Below are positions 36,042 through 45,535 of a stretch of 54,070 nucleotides of DNA, piece after piece. Made by a program: the position numbers and the translations under genes. The DNA is from Candidatus Zixiibacteriota bacterium (GTDB lineage: Bacteria > Zixibacteria > MSB-5A5 > GN15 > FEB-12). The stretch is taken from positions 72,453 to 126,522 of the forward strand of contig CP070674.1 of the NCBI GenBank assembly GCA_020351995.1, written 5' to 3'. The notes below the pieces were generated by a model. It was given only the letters and a program-made list of their open reading frames with translations. It searched no databases and had not been told where the DNA came from. Positions within the stretch are counted from its first letter, which is position 1; each line of letters starts with the position of its first letter.

Positions 36042-38123
36042 CTACTTGTTGAGCATCTTAAGCTGTTCCAACCGATCCTGTATGAGAGAGGAATCCAATC
36101 CCTTGGAAATAGCCAGACGGTATTGAGTTTCGGCATCGCGATACATGCGGCGGGCCATCAGCACGTCTGCCAGCCGCGAGTGAATTACGGCCGGGGCATC
36201 GGGGTGGGCGGCCGTCCTGGCCAGCATTTCATTGTGCTTTTGAATTTGTCCGGTTGTCCAATACAGTTCGAGAAGCCCCAGGTAGACATTAAGATTACGA
36301 TTATCAATTGTGAGCGCCCGCTGAAAATGTTCTTCGGCCGCCATGTAATCTCCCCGCAGACGTAAAGTGTATGCTTGCTCCAGAATTATGGCGGCACTGT
36401 TAGGATTAATCCCATCAGCAATTGCCAGCATGGTTGCGGCGCTGTCATACATACCCACCTGACGGTAGCACTCGGCCAGCGCGGCATAGGTTGGAGCGTG
36501 CATCGGATTCTCTTTCATCGCCTTCCGAAAGTAGGGTATTGCCTCTGAGTACCGACCGGCCATTTTAAGCTGTACCGCCTGATCGTTGAAAGCCCTTTCA
36601 GGGTAATTTCGCTGCCACTGCTGTTCGATCTGCAGCGCCTTCTCCTGATCGCCCTTTTCCTGGAAACGGTCCCGAATGAGCCAGATTATGTTCTTATTTT
36701 TCTTTACATCCAACTGAATGTAATTCTCGACATGCCGCACCTCGATATCCCCTAACGCGCGACCCACTGCCCTCGGGATCAAAACCGCGAAACCAAGAAA
36801 GATCGCCATTACGGTCATTACGGTGGCGGAACGTGAGATTTTTCCCCCACCAAGCACGACATAGTAGCCCGGTACGGCCAGGGACACGCCGAAGAAGGCA
36901 AATAAATCCCAGTCGCGAGGCATACCCAGCTTGGGATCAAACAGGACCACAGCAACGAGCGTCGAAAGCGTCAGTATCAGGAGAAAAACCACCTCGCGCT
37001 GAATGGGCTGTCGCTTCAGAATAGTGAATCCGGCCGCAGCCAGAAGCGGAAAAGGCGGTAGAAGAACAAAACACAGATTAATGATATCGACGATGTGGTT
37101 TAAAGAAAACAGAGTGTAGTGCTCGATAGTGAAGCGGTTCTCAACGATTGGCACCAATGCCAGACGGAAAAATAACGAGTCGAGGTAGAAGTACAAAAAG
37201 GCCACTATGAGCAAGATAGCCACACCGGCAGAAATCGAGATTCTCGAACGAAAACTCAAACGCTTCCACCCAGACTCCAGCGACGTGCCCGAAGCTAACA
37301 AGAAGAGAGCCGACGGTATTAGCATCACCCCAAAGGTGTGCGTGGCCGTAGCCAGAACCAGGGGGATCAGAATATACCATCGCTTGAGCCATCCCGTTAA
37401 TATCAGCACTCCCATCAGAGTATAGATAGCTACGGCTGTCACGAATATGGAGTAATTCTCAACATACCCGAAGAACAACAGCATGTACCCGGACGACGTC
37501 ATACCGAGAAAGAACAGAATTCGCCTGGCATTGTTTTCAAACAGCAGACGGGTCGCCGCCGCGACCGAAACGAGAAATACCAATCCCGACGCGTACGATA
37601 CAACTTGATAACTGAGAAGAGAACGAGCCGACTCTTCCCCACTCAGGAGACTGTAGACTAACTTGTGAATTACCTCCTCTCCCAGATTCCTGATCTTTAT
37701 CCACGGGTTTACGGTTGGGAGATTCCCCAGCAGCAGATAACCGTCTCCAAGGAAATGGGTCCGAGCTCGGAGCAGATAAAAAGATATCAGGTAAACCGCG
37801 ATAAGCAGGGTCACCCAGAGTATGAATTTCCTGACCGGCGAAACCTCATCGGCTGTGCCGATACCGGCAACGGTCTCGGAGCCGGCTCGGATAGATCTAA
37901 TGATGATCGGTAATATAGCGCCCGCGACGAACAGGCCGATGGCCACGGACGGCGGATAATAGGCCCAGTGATTGAGCCCCCAGACGCGGATATGCGGCAC
38001 GAAAGCCGCCGCCAGTATTAGTCCAAGAGTCAGGTAGTAGAGAAGATAACAGACTATAGAGTTTTGGATGGATGCCGGTTCGGCCGCTCGTGCTTCATAT
38101 TTATCTGCTTTATGTTTGGCCAT
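36042..38123 (-). CDS. Multi-pass membrane protein with C-terminal TPRs, paralogue 1
   Basis: A 693-residue protein. Residues about 20-440 contain ten or more transmembrane helices, with RARTHFLGDGYLLLG in an early loop and FDPKLGMPRDWDLFAFF near the end. About 250 residues of tetratricopeptide repeats follow (AIPYFRKAMKENPMHAPTYAALAECY). It resembles GT-C glycosyltransferase-like proteins with a TPR tail. The Asp of LGDG could be catalytic, by analogy with the first-loop acid of GT-C enzymes; that is inference. Two paralogues adjoin it. Confidence 0.85.
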   Translation of the reverse strand: MAKHKADKYEARAAEPASIQNSIVCYLLYYLTLGLILAAAFVPHIRVWGLNHWAYYPPSVAIGLFVAGAILPIIIRSIRAGSETVAGIGTADEVSPVRKFILWVTLLIAVYLISFYLLRARTHFLGDGYLLLGNLPTVNPWIKIRNLGEEVIHKLVYSLLSGEESARSLLSYQVVSYASGLVFLVSVAAATRLLFENNARRILFFLGMTSSGYMLLFFGYVENYSIFVTAVAIYTLMGVLILTGWLKRWYILIPLVLATATHTFGVMLIPSALFLLASGTSLESGWKRLSFRSRISISAGVAILLIVAFLYFYLDSLFFRLALVPIVENRFTIEHYTLFSLNHIVDIINLCFVLLPPFPLLAAAGFTILKRQPIQREVVFLLILTLSTLVAVVLFDPKLGMPRDWDLFAFFGVSLAVPGYYVVLGGGKISRSATVMTVMAIFLGFAVLIPRAVGRALGDIEVRHVENYIQLDVKKNKNIIWLIRDRFQEKGDQEKALQIEQQWQRNYPERAFNDQAVQLKMAGRYSEAIPYFRKAMKENPMHAPTYAALAECYRQVGMYDSAATMLAIADGINPNSAAIILEQAYTLRLRGDYMAAEEHFQRALTIDNRNLNVYLGLLELYWTTGQIQKHNEMLARTAAHPDAPAVIHSRLADVLMARRMYRDAETQYRLAISKGLDSSLIQDRLEQLKMLNK

Positions 38124-38158
38124 TACTCAAATGAAATCTCTGGTTACGCTAAATCAAC

Positions 38159-40207
38159 TTATAACTGAAGCTCGGGATATTTGGTTTTGAGCATCTCTAT
38201 CCGCGAACTATCCATACCTTTTTCCGCGGCCAGGCGGAGGGTTTCAGAGGCCTTTTCATACTCGCCCCTGCGATAATACAGTGCCGCCAAATCTTCCAGG
38301 CTGCTCACGGGCACATCGGGAAAAGTGGACGCTTTAATAAGGCAGGCCATACACTCGTCAACCCGCCGGGTGGTCCAGTATAGCATACCGAGAGACAGGT
38401 AAGACGACAACATGGTAGAGTCCAGGCTAAGTGCCTCAAGCAGATATTTCTCAGAGTTCTCATAATCACCTGTGTAAAAGCAGGCGCTTCCCAGGTTGTT
38501 TAGCACGGCCGGGCTGTATGGATTCATGCCGTTTGCTATCTTCAGGTAAGCTCTGGCACTATCATACTGTCCCAGCTTTAGATAGGTTGTCCCCAAATTA
38601 GAGTAAACGGCCCCAAAAGAAGGATTCAACTCGATGGCCCTCCTGAAATGGGCCAGCGCCTGATGGAAATCACCTGATTCAAGAAGGCGCTTTCCTCGCC
38701 GATTAATTGCCCACTCCGGAAAGGTGGTATCCCACTCGGCTACCTCATTTTTCCAGGCGGTGATATCTCCTATCGACCGGTAATAATCCAATAGTATGTT
38801 CAGGGCGCGACGAGTTCGCTGCGGGTCAAGACTGACATAACTTTTCAACCTTTTTATTGAAACCTCGCTGTCCACTTGGCTGTAAGCTCTGGAAAACAGG
38901 GACAAGAAACTCAGGCCGATGGCTAGCATGGCGACCGCCCGGTACAAGGGAATCCGGCGACCATGTTCAACAACATAGTAATAAGCCAGAATCGCCAGGG
39001 GAACTCCACAGAAAGCCAAAAGGTCCCAGTCACGGGGCATTCCAAGCTTGGGATCGAATATAAAGGCGGCACCTAAGGTTGACACCGCCACGATAATTAA
39101 GAACAGTACCGACGCCCGGTTTTCACCGGGTTTGGGGCGGCAACACAGGAATCCGGCTACCAGAATCGGCAGTCCTGGCACCAGAATCACAACAAGATTT
39201 ACCAGATCGAGCAGGTGGCGGCCCGATAAAAGAGTGTAATGATCAACGGTGAACCGGTTTTCCACAATCGGCATGAGGGCGAAACGTATGAAAAGATCGG
39301 TACTGTGAAAATAGTAAAACGTGACCGCAACGAATATTACAGCGATTCCGGTGATAAACCACTTTCGTCTGTGTCTAAGCTTCCGACCGATCCAGTCTGC
39401 CCCTGAGTGCGCCAGCAACGCGAAAACCGCGGCGGGGATCAGCGTGACGCCAAATACGTGAAGAAAAATTGACAGGGCCAGCGCAGGTATGACCCACCAG
39501 CGACTGATCTTTTGCGTCATAGCCTGTACACCCACCACCGTGAAAAGGGCTACTGAAACGACAAACATGGAGTAATGTTCCGCATAGCCAAAGAACTGCA
39601 GCGAATAACCGCCACCAACCAGACCCAGGGCAAAAAGAAGGCGATCGCTTGCCTTTTCAAACAGAATCCGAGCCGAACTGAAGGCGATAGCGCAAAGTCC
39701 CAGACCGCTCGCAATCGAGACGGTTCTATAGACCGTAAGCGCGTGCTCACCACCCTGACCCGGAAGCCACTTATAGAGTAACATATGCGTCATCATGACA
39801 CCAATATTTCGCAACTTGATTATAGGTTGTTCGGAGGCCAGGTTGGCTATCAGGGTGTAGCCGTCGCCCAGAAAGTGGGTCCTGGCCCGTAACAGATAAA
39901 AGGTTGTGCCCAGAGCAACCGTCAGTATGATGGCAACCATCCAGTAGTTGGCGAGCGAAGACCGGTATGCGAGGTATTTCTGAGTCGACATGTTCGACCG
40001 CGCAACACGCCAGAGTGTGACCACGGGGAACAATAAACCGGTTCCAAACAGGGCTAGCCTCAAATAATTGGAGAAGTAACTCCAGTGACCAAAGCCCCAA
40101 AAACGCTGTTCGGGGAGATAGGAGGCCGCAAGAAAGAACAATAGCATTAAGTAGTAAATGACTACCGGCACGATAAGCTTTGGCTCTTTGGGCAGGAATG
40201 TAAACAT
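38159..40207 (-). CDS. Multi-pass membrane protein with C-terminal TPRs, paralogue 2
   Basis: About 682 residues from the ATG at 40207 (MFTFLPKEP), with GGAAT upstream; the open frame extends back to 40276. It shares with paralogue 1 the motifs RARTHFLGDGYTLIA, GYAEHYSMF, LMPIVENRFTVDHYTL and FDPKLGMPRDWDLLAF, in the same order. Its TPR tail reads ALAHFRRAIELNPSFGAVYSNLG. The 35-bp gap to paralogue 1 suggests a common transcript. They probably arose by tandem duplication. Confidence 0.85.
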   Translation of the reverse strand: MFTFLPKEPKLIVPVVIYYLMLLFFLAASYLPEQRFWGFGHWSYFSNYLRLALFGTGLLFPVVTLWRVARSNMSTQKYLAYRSSLANYWMVAIILTVALGTTFYLLRARTHFLGDGYTLIANLASEQPIIKLRNIGVMMTHMLLYKWLPGQGGEHALTVYRTVSIASGLGLCAIAFSSARILFEKASDRLLFALGLVGGGYSLQFFGYAEHYSMFVVSVALFTVVGVQAMTQKISRWWVIPALALSIFLHVFGVTLIPAAVFALLAHSGADWIGRKLRHRRKWFITGIAVIFVAVTFYYFHSTDLFIRFALMPIVENRFTVDHYTLLSGRHLLDLVNLVVILVPGLPILVAGFLCCRPKPGENRASVLFLIIVAVSTLGAAFIFDPKLGMPRDWDLLAFCGVPLAILAYYYVVEHGRRIPLYRAVAMLAIGLSFLSLFSRAYSQVDSEVSIKRLKSYVSLDPQRTRRALNILLDYYRSIGDITAWKNEVAEWDTTFPEWAINRRGKRLLESGDFHQALAHFRRAIELNPSFGAVYSNLGTTYLKLGQYDSARAYLKIANGMNPYSPAVLNNLGSACFYTGDYENSEKYLLEALSLDSTMLSSYLSLGMLYWTTRRVDECMACLIKASTFPDVPVSSLEDLAALYYRRGEYEKASETLRLAAEKGMDSSRIEMLKTKYPELQL

Positions 40208-40276
40208 TACGATTCCAAAAGATTTCCGTTGAAGGTTAGCCAGAATATAACATTCAACTCTGCTCCTTCCAAGCAT

Positions 40277-40498
40277 TGATAGCTCCGGGTATCTCGCGCG
40301 GGCTAATAGCCGAAAGACAACCGTTAAAGGAAATTTCCCTGCAAGCCCATAGGCAGACCGAGGGTGCCCTTACTGCCATGTGTTTCGGTGCACGCAGCCA
40401 AGAACCATACCGGTCATGATTTGACCACTTAGATGTTGCAGAGAATCGGCATAGGAGTTATCTTAATTGTGACATTCAATTACAAGTAAATCAGAATA
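40277..40498. other. Divergent intergenic region between paralogues 2 and 3
   Basis: The interval, a little over 200 bp, carries no gene. It must hold the promoters for the two divergent membrane/TPR genes. AT-rich DNA near 40455-40498 is the likeliest site for the plus-strand promoter, but no clear consensus was found. Confidence 0.35.
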
Positions 40499-42505
40499 TT
40501 GCAGAATAAGCAACAACTTGTAGCCAACAGTGTGCTCTTGGCGACTCTGGTGGTGTTTGGCGTCGCCTCGGTACTACCTTACCAGTCAATCTGGGGTCTG
40601 AACCATCTTCGCTTTCTCGGAAATGGGGTGCTCTATGTCTATTTTGCGGTCCTGGCAATTGCAGTGCTTGTGTTTGTCGGCTGGCTGCCAACTCACCGCA
40701 TAGATGCGTTCGCAAGTGCTCTTGACCGTCACCTTTTTGGCAGTAAGAACTGGCCACGAATATCGTTGGCGTTAGCTTGCATGGTCCTGTTCTATCTGTT
40801 CAGAGCTCGCACCTGCCTTCTCGGAGACGGCTGTGCCTGGCTTGACAATTTCGGGCAGGGTCAAACATATATTCATAAGTGGACCGAGCCGGGTTCAATA
40901 TACCTTATACGGTGGCTTCAGTCGCTGCAGGGCGATTTCTCAAGGCAAACAGCGACAACCGCCTTTCACATAATATCGATCGTATCCGGTGGCATTTTTG
41001 TTTACAACGTCACGGCCGTTGTCAAACAACTTTGCCAGGATAAGTACGCGCGGCTTCTGGCCCTGATCACCACACTGCTGTCTGGAGCAATCCTTCTATT
41101 TTTCGGGTACATCGAATTTTACGCTCTGTCATGGGCAATTGCGGCATTGTTCATAAACCTGTCCCTGCGCTTCATCAGTAACTCCCGGGTGTGGTGGGGG
41201 CTGTTGCTGTCGTGGGGTTTGGGTGTAATGATGCACCTTCAGGCGCTATATTTTCTTCCGGGTTTGATCTATCTGTTTCTTAGAAAGATAAAGAAGCCCG
41301 AATTACGCAAGGCAGGTTATTACGGAGTTGGCGGGGCGGCGCTGATCGCTATCGGTTTAATTTGCTGGCTGTACCAGACGAGAATCGAGGTGGCTCTCTT
41401 GATGCTTCCCTCAATTGAGAGTCGTCCTGCAGCGCCCGGCTACACGATGTTTAGCCCGCTCCACCTTCGCGACCTGGCCAATTTGATTCTATTGGTGTTC
41501 CCCGGCGCAGCCGCGGTTATGACGTTGTGGTTCTTTGGCCGTAACAAAAGCTGGCGGACGACTATCCCGGCGTATCTCACGGTGCTTTCGGCCGGGTCGG
41601 TAGCGTTCTTGTGCCTGTTTGGGGCAGCCATTACCATGGGCCGCGACTGGGATATTATGTCATTGAGTCTGCTGCCCCCGGCTCTGCTGGCGTTGTACCA
41701 CATCGATCGCGGTAAGATACCGATCCCTTCCCGAACGCTGGCCATATATGTTATCACGGTCGCCTTTATGACAATTTCATATGTTGCGGTATCGGTCAAG
41801 ACGGTGTCGGCCGAACAGCGGGCTTATAGCCTCCTTAACGACTACAACCGAAACGCATGGCTGAATTACGGACGATACTATTATGTCAAGGGGGATACTG
41901 CGACATACCAGGCGATTGTCAACGAAACCATGGAACGCTTCCCCGACTACGCCACCTTCCGCAGCCTGAACGACTACCTTGCGAGGGGAGAACACAGGAG
42001 AGCCATGGCCCTGGCCCAGGAGATAACCGACCGGGATCCGTACAACCCCGAGTACCTGTGGGTACTGGCAGCTATGCATGCAACGTATGGAAACCACAAC
42101 AAAGCCTGCGAGTGTTATGCCTTGGCCGCAAAGCTGAAACCGTATGACGTGAGTTTGAATTTTCAGGCAGGACAGTACTTTATTCGAATGAGAAAGTTTG
42201 ACAAGGCAGTGCCACTTCTGAAGAAATCCCACCGGCTGTCACCCGATGATGCTGGCATCACTGAAAATCTTGCCATCGCGCTGGCGAATATGAATCGTCT
42301 GAACGAAGCTCGGCTCCTTGCGGATTCGTTGTTTATGAGAGACAGGGATTCGCCAGGGGCACATTTGATTATGCTAATGATCGCTGTTGATCCTTTGAAT
42401 TTGCCGGTCGCCCGGCATCATTATCGTGAGTACCTTGAGCACGGCACCGAGCGACCTGAATATGAGGCCGTCAAAGATAACTACAAACAGCTGGCAACGC
42501 CTTAG
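40499..42505 (+). CDS. Multi-pass membrane protein with C-terminal TPRs, paralogue 3
   Basis: A 668-residue divergent member of the same family. The motifs are recognisable but altered: RARTCLLGDGCAWLD, GYIEFYALS, LPSIESRPAAPGYTMFS and AITMGRDWDIMSL. The TPR tail contains NPEYLWVLAAMHATYGNHNKACECYALAAKL. The start is uncertain: the frame opens with TTG at 40499 without a clear ribosome binding site, and the first helix begins about 10 residues later. It is divergently transcribed from paralogue 2. Expected in the inner membrane, with an envelope sugar-transfer role inferred. Confidence 0.82.
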   Translation: MQNKQQLVANSVLLATLVVFGVASVLPYQSIWGLNHLRFLGNGVLYVYFAVLAIAVLVFVGWLPTHRIDAFASALDRHLFGSKNWPRISLALACMVLFYLFRARTCLLGDGCAWLDNFGQGQTYIHKWTEPGSIYLIRWLQSLQGDFSRQTATTAFHIISIVSGGIFVYNVTAVVKQLCQDKYARLLALITTLLSGAILLFFGYIEFYALSWAIAALFINLSLRFISNSRVWWGLLLSWGLGVMMHLQALYFLPGLIYLFLRKIKKPELRKAGYYGVGGAALIAIGLICWLYQTRIEVALLMLPSIESRPAAPGYTMFSPLHLRDLANLILLVFPGAAAVMTLWFFGRNKSWRTTIPAYLTVLSAGSVAFLCLFGAAITMGRDWDIMSLSLLPPALLALYHIDRGKIPIPSRTLAIYVITVAFMTISYVAVSVKTVSAEQRAYSLLNDYNRNAWLNYGRYYYVKGDTATYQAIVNETMERFPDYATFRSLNDYLARGEHRRAMALAQEITDRDPYNPEYLWVLAAMHATYGNHNKACECYALAAKLKPYDVSLNFQAGQYFIRMRKFDKAVPLLKKSHRLSPDDAGITENLAIALANMNRLNEARLLADSLFMRDRDSPGAHLIMLMIAVDPLNLPVARHHYREYLEHGTERPEYEAVKDNYKQLATP

Positions 42506-42572
42506 AATCGATATGGTTCATTGATCGCAGTTCGATTTCCAGCGCATGTCAGGCGCATCACTCCCGCAAACA

Positions 42573-42598
42573 GAAAAGGGTGGCCAGATTGACCACCC
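42573..42598 (-). terminator. Terminator of the PATAN operon
   Basis: On the minus strand GGGTGG and CCACCC pair around TCAATCTGG, followed by TTTTCTG. It lies 29 bp past the last gene of the four-gene operon. Confidence 0.6.
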
Positions 42599-42626
42599 AG
42601 AATCTTAATGCAGATCCCGACAACGT

Positions 42627-42815
42627 CTAACCATAGACCTCGGATGCGTTACACTTGCACACGCCGACATTCTGGGCGCGGAACTTCCACGCACCGTTGT
42701 CACCTTTGACTGCCTTGACATGTTTGACGAATTGAATCGCCTCCTGGCAGGTAGGGCAGGTCATCGTGTGTGCCTTCTTGGCTGACTTATCGGCAAAGCT
42801 CTGTTTCTTAGCCAT
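42627..42815 (-). CDS. Small zinc-ribbon-like protein
   Basis: A 62-residue basic protein. CPTC (20-23) and CKC near the C-terminus suggest a zinc ribbon; the lysine-rich N-terminus (MAKKQSFADKSAKKAH) could contact nucleic acid or a partner. I recognise no named family. Its ATG overlaps the preceding gene's end by 8 bp, making it the last of four coupled genes. A terminator follows. Confidence 0.72.
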   Translation of the reverse strand: MAKKQSFADKSAKKAHTMTCPTCQEAIQFVKHVKAVKGDNGAWKFRAQNVGVCKCNASEVYG

Positions 42816-43038
42816 TAGGAAAAACCTCCTCGATGTCTAACCTCTCATGATTCATCGGCCGAGCCAACTGCTCCTTAACCGCTACCAGCAACCGGGTTGT
42901 TTCCAGCAGGATACCGAACTCCCGATTACCCCGGTAATGGTGGGCAGCGCTCTCAAAATGCTCGACAGCCGCCCCATAATTCTTTTGCTTCAGGGCCAGA
43001 AGCGCGGCACAGTAAGCTTTCTCGGGGCCGCTAAGCAT
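42808..43038 (-). CDS. Small TPR-like protein
   Basis: A 76-residue protein made of one to two TPR-like helical hairpins (PEKAYCAALLALKQKNYGAAVEHFESAAHHY) and a short acidic tail. It is too short for a full TPR superhelix, so it probably binds a partner. It overlaps its upstream neighbour by 8 bp and its downstream neighbour by 8 bp. No named family recognised. Confidence 0.72.
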   Translation of the reverse strand: MLSGPEKAYCAALLALKQKNYGAAVEHFESAAHHYRGNREFGILLETTRLLVAVKEQLARPMNHERLDIEEVFPNG

Positions 43039-43702
43039 CTAACGTACCTCTACCCTGGATTGTTTCGGCCTCTCTGAGCTTCTTGACGTATGGCTCAACC
43101 TTGTAACCGTTTTGCTTGAGGTAATATATGACAAAGGCGGACAAAATCAAGGCATCTTTGTTACCCTGCACTTTGGCAGCTCTCAGGAGATCCTCAGCCA
43201 CCGACAGAATATGTTGTTTGCCATGGCAGGCATCCTTGAAGACCGCCGTCAGCCTGGTCAACTTCCTGTCAAACAGAGCTATAGTATCCTTATCAGCGGT
43301 GTCCACGGGCCCTCTTGCTTCGGGCCCCCGTTTGAGAACCAGTGTCTGGGACACCTTCTGCCCGGTCTGCCCCCAACGGTCGATTTCCTTGTGTATTTTG
43401 TCCTCGGCGGGCGATGACCCGGGTCCGGGACGCAGTCGGTCCTTGAACTGACTGAGTATGCTGTTGATTCGCTCAATATCGGCCGTTCGCAGACTATTGT
43501 CAGTCAGCCAGCGGTTGTGACCGGCAAACCAGTCCCCAACCCTGTCGGTGACATCGACTCCTGCTGATGACTGGCGGGCGATATCGTCAAGCCGGTTGAT
43601 ACCCTCCAACACGGACAGTCTCTGTTCCTTCAACTGGACGACTCGTTCCAGGAACGATTCCAGAAGCGACTCAAGCGATTCCAGGCTTTCCCGTCGACTC
43701 AA
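43031..43702 (-). CDS. Helical protein of unknown function
   Basis: A 223-residue protein, predicted mostly helical. The first 45 residues (ESLESLESLLESFLERVVQLKEQRLSVLEGINRLDD) look like a coiled coil of the FlgN/chaperone kind, though I cannot assign it to that family. The C-terminal 60 residues (HILSVAEDLLRAAKVQGNKDALILSAFVIYYLKQNGY) may be a separate helical domain. It overlaps both neighbours (4 bp and 8 bp). No catalytic motif is visible. Confidence 0.72.
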   Translation of the reverse strand: MSRRESLESLESLLESFLERVVQLKEQRLSVLEGINRLDDIARQSSAGVDVTDRVGDWFAGHNRWLTDNSLRTADIERINSILSQFKDRLRPGPGSSPAEDKIHKEIDRWGQTGQKVSQTLVLKRGPEARGPVDTADKDTIALFDRKLTRLTAVFKDACHGKQHILSVAEDLLRAAKVQGNKDALILSAFVIYYLKQNGYKVEPYVKKLREAETIQGRGTLDA

Positions 43703-44565
43703 TTCTCTATCTCCAGAAAAGTGCTCTTCAGTCTTGATTCAGGTATCGTCGGCCTGCGGCCCGATTTCTCCGTGAGATATTCCTCAAGAAGATTGGCAAG
43801 GTTGCCAACCATCTTTTCCAGGCTGGCAGACGAGTTATCTTCCTTCAACTCAGTCTTCGTAATAAGTCCTGCCAGTTTGAGCTGAGCAAGTTTTTTCAGG
43901 GTCTCATGGCGGTCGATCGGACTTGCCTTACAAATCTCACCGATGGAGCGATGACCATCCACCAGGGCCATGATGTTCCATTCTTTGGCCTGAAGGCTGA
44001 CATCCCGGGTCCGTCCTCCCTGAGCGGCCGAGATGGTGTAGACCTCGGCCATGTCCGGAAGGTTTTCCTTGACCAGATTCATCTCATCGATTCGCCGGAG
44101 GCCCTCTAAGATAACATTCTCCACCGATAACCGGACGGTGATCTCCTCGTCGGTGGGAAACTGGTTTTCGTAGAATTTGAATGAGCCGGTCTGCCATGAC
44201 AGGAGAGAATAGAGCAGTTCTTCCACCTGCTTTTGGATAACCGCTTCCAGATCCGCCCGGTCGATGAACCCGCGCGAAGTCATTATTTCTCCCAAGCGCT
44301 TGCTGTTTTCAGTCCGCGCCTGAATCCTTACAGCCTGTTCGAGCTGCTCTTCCGTGATGATCTTTTTTTCTTTTAGAAGTTGGCCTAAATGAAAGGTTTG
44401 ACGGGGACCATAGCCATAAATTATCTCCCCCTCCTTGAAATAGACCATGATAATTGAATCGTCTCTTTGGATTCCCAGCGTTCCCGATTTGCGAGATGAG
44501 GCAATCAATTGAAAGATCTCGGGCAAGGTGAACTTTTCAATATTTCCCTGTAATCCTAACTCCAT
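43699..44565 (-). CDS. DUF4388 (PATAN) domain protein
   Basis: A 288-residue protein. Its first 100 residues fit DUF4388/PATAN (LQGNIEKFTLPEIFQLIASSRKSGTLGIQRDDSIIMVYFKEGEIIYGYGP). It continues with a segment like the N-terminal domain of GspE-type ATPases (LGQLLKEKKIITEEQLEQAVRIQ). A winged-helix-like part (DGHRSIGEICKASPIDRHETLKKLAQLKLAGLI) follows. PATAN domains occur in regulators of surface motility, exopolysaccharide and response-regulator signalling. It leads the operon, with GGGAG 5 nt before the ATG. Confidence 0.85.
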   Translation of the reverse strand: MELGLQGNIEKFTLPEIFQLIASSRKSGTLGIQRDDSIIMVYFKEGEIIYGYGPRQTFHLGQLLKEKKIITEEQLEQAVRIQARTENSKRLGEIMTSRGFIDRADLEAVIQKQVEELLYSLLSWQTGSFKFYENQFPTDEEITVRLSVENVILEGLRRIDEMNLVKENLPDMAEVYTISAAQGGRTRDVSLQAKEWNIMALVDGHRSIGEICKASPIDRHETLKKLAQLKLAGLITKTELKEDNSSASLEKMVGNLANLLEEYLTEKSGRRPTIPESRLKSTFLEIEN

Positions 44566-44881
44566 TTTAGCTCCCTGAATTGCGCTCTCCGGTATGTATT
44601 AGAATATCCCGTTTTTACTCATTGTAAGACAAACAAATAAGGGAAAACTGTTTTTCTCGATTCCAAAAGTTGCTTAGCAGTAATAGTTTACCCAATTCCC
44701 TTCAGTCAGGCGTATAATACCACTCCCCGGGCCGAATGTCAACCATGATTTATGGTCTTATACCCTGAATAATCTCTTCCGCTGACCGACAGGCAGTTTA
44801 AAGTTGTCTTTAGTCCCCTAATAGCGTTAATAACTTATTATTGAGACAGAGACCGATATTTGTTCAAGTGGGTGACGGACA
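44566..44881. other. Divergent promoter region between the PATAN operon and recX
   Basis: AT-rich, no gene. On the plus strand a TATAAT lies near 44713, and TTGTCT (44804-44809) is placed 17 bp before a poor -10 (TTAATA). On the minus strand TTGT-rich runs near 44625-44640 could serve the PATAN operon. None is strong enough to name as the start site. Confidence 0.35.
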
Positions 44882-45535
44882 ATGAGTAGCCAGATCAAAA
44901 TAGTCAAACTCGGCCGGAGCGGAAACAGGGTCACCATCACGCTTTCGAACCAGGACCGACCGCTGGTAGTGTCTGAGGAAACCGTCCACCGGTATCGGCT
45001 GGTCGATGGAGTGGTGCTCACTCATTCCCAGCTCGAGCAACTCAGGCGGGAATCAGAACTCTACCTGTGCGACGGCGAATCGGCCCGACTACTCACCTTG
45101 CGGGAGCACTCCATCGGTGAGCTCCGCACGAAGCTGAAACGGAAGGACTTCTCTTCCGAAGTCATCGAGAATACCATCAGCAAGTACCGGAAGCGAGGAC
45201 TTCTTGACGACGCCCAATACGCTTACAAGCTCTCCATGAGGCTAATCGAAAACCGCCCTTGCGGGCTGTCATACCTGACTGCTCACCTGCAGCGGAAAAT
45301 GATTGCCCGCGACCTGGCCGAGAAGACGGCACAAATTGTGTTGTCGAATGTTGATGAGAAGGAGCAGGCGGTTCGCGCGCTGCGAAAGAAGTGGTCGCAG
45401 CTGGCCCAGTTTGAACTTGAGGAGGCCCGTAATAAATCTTATAATTACCTCGCTCGCCGGGGATTCAGCTATGATGCGGCCAGAAAGGCGTTCGAACAAC
45501 TGATAACCGAGCAACAAAAGGACTTCCAAGATTAA
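44882..45535 (+). CDS. recX: RecA regulator RecX
   Basis: A 217-residue RecX. Three-helix repeats are visible: LLTLREHSIGELRTKLKRKDFSSEVIENTISKYRKRGLLDDAQYAYKL, RPCGLSYLTAHLQRKMIARDLAEKTAQ and KSYNYLARRGFSYDAARKAFEQL. RecX binds RecA filaments and limits recombinase activity. recA itself is not in the window. The stop codon overlaps the proposed ATT start of alaS. Confidence 0.92.
   Translation: MSSQIKIVKLGRSGNRVTITLSNQDRPLVVSEETVHRYRLVDGVVLTHSQLEQLRRESELYLCDGESARLLTLREHSIGELRTKLKRKDFSSEVIENTISKYRKRGLLDDAQYAYKLSMRLIENRPCGLSYLTAHLQRKMIARDLAEKTAQIVLSNVDEKEQAVRALRKKWSQLAQFELEEARNKSYNYLARRGFSYDAARKAFEQLITEQQKDFQD
45516..45533 (+). promoter_or_regulatory. Ribosome binding site and ATT start of alaS within recX
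   Basis: AAAAGGA (45515-45521 region) precedes ATT (45531-45533) inside the recX end, and the A of the recX TAA directly follows. This is the only start compatible with the conserved AlaRS N-terminus. AUU starts are known from infC, where they allow autoregulation. Confidence 0.6.
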
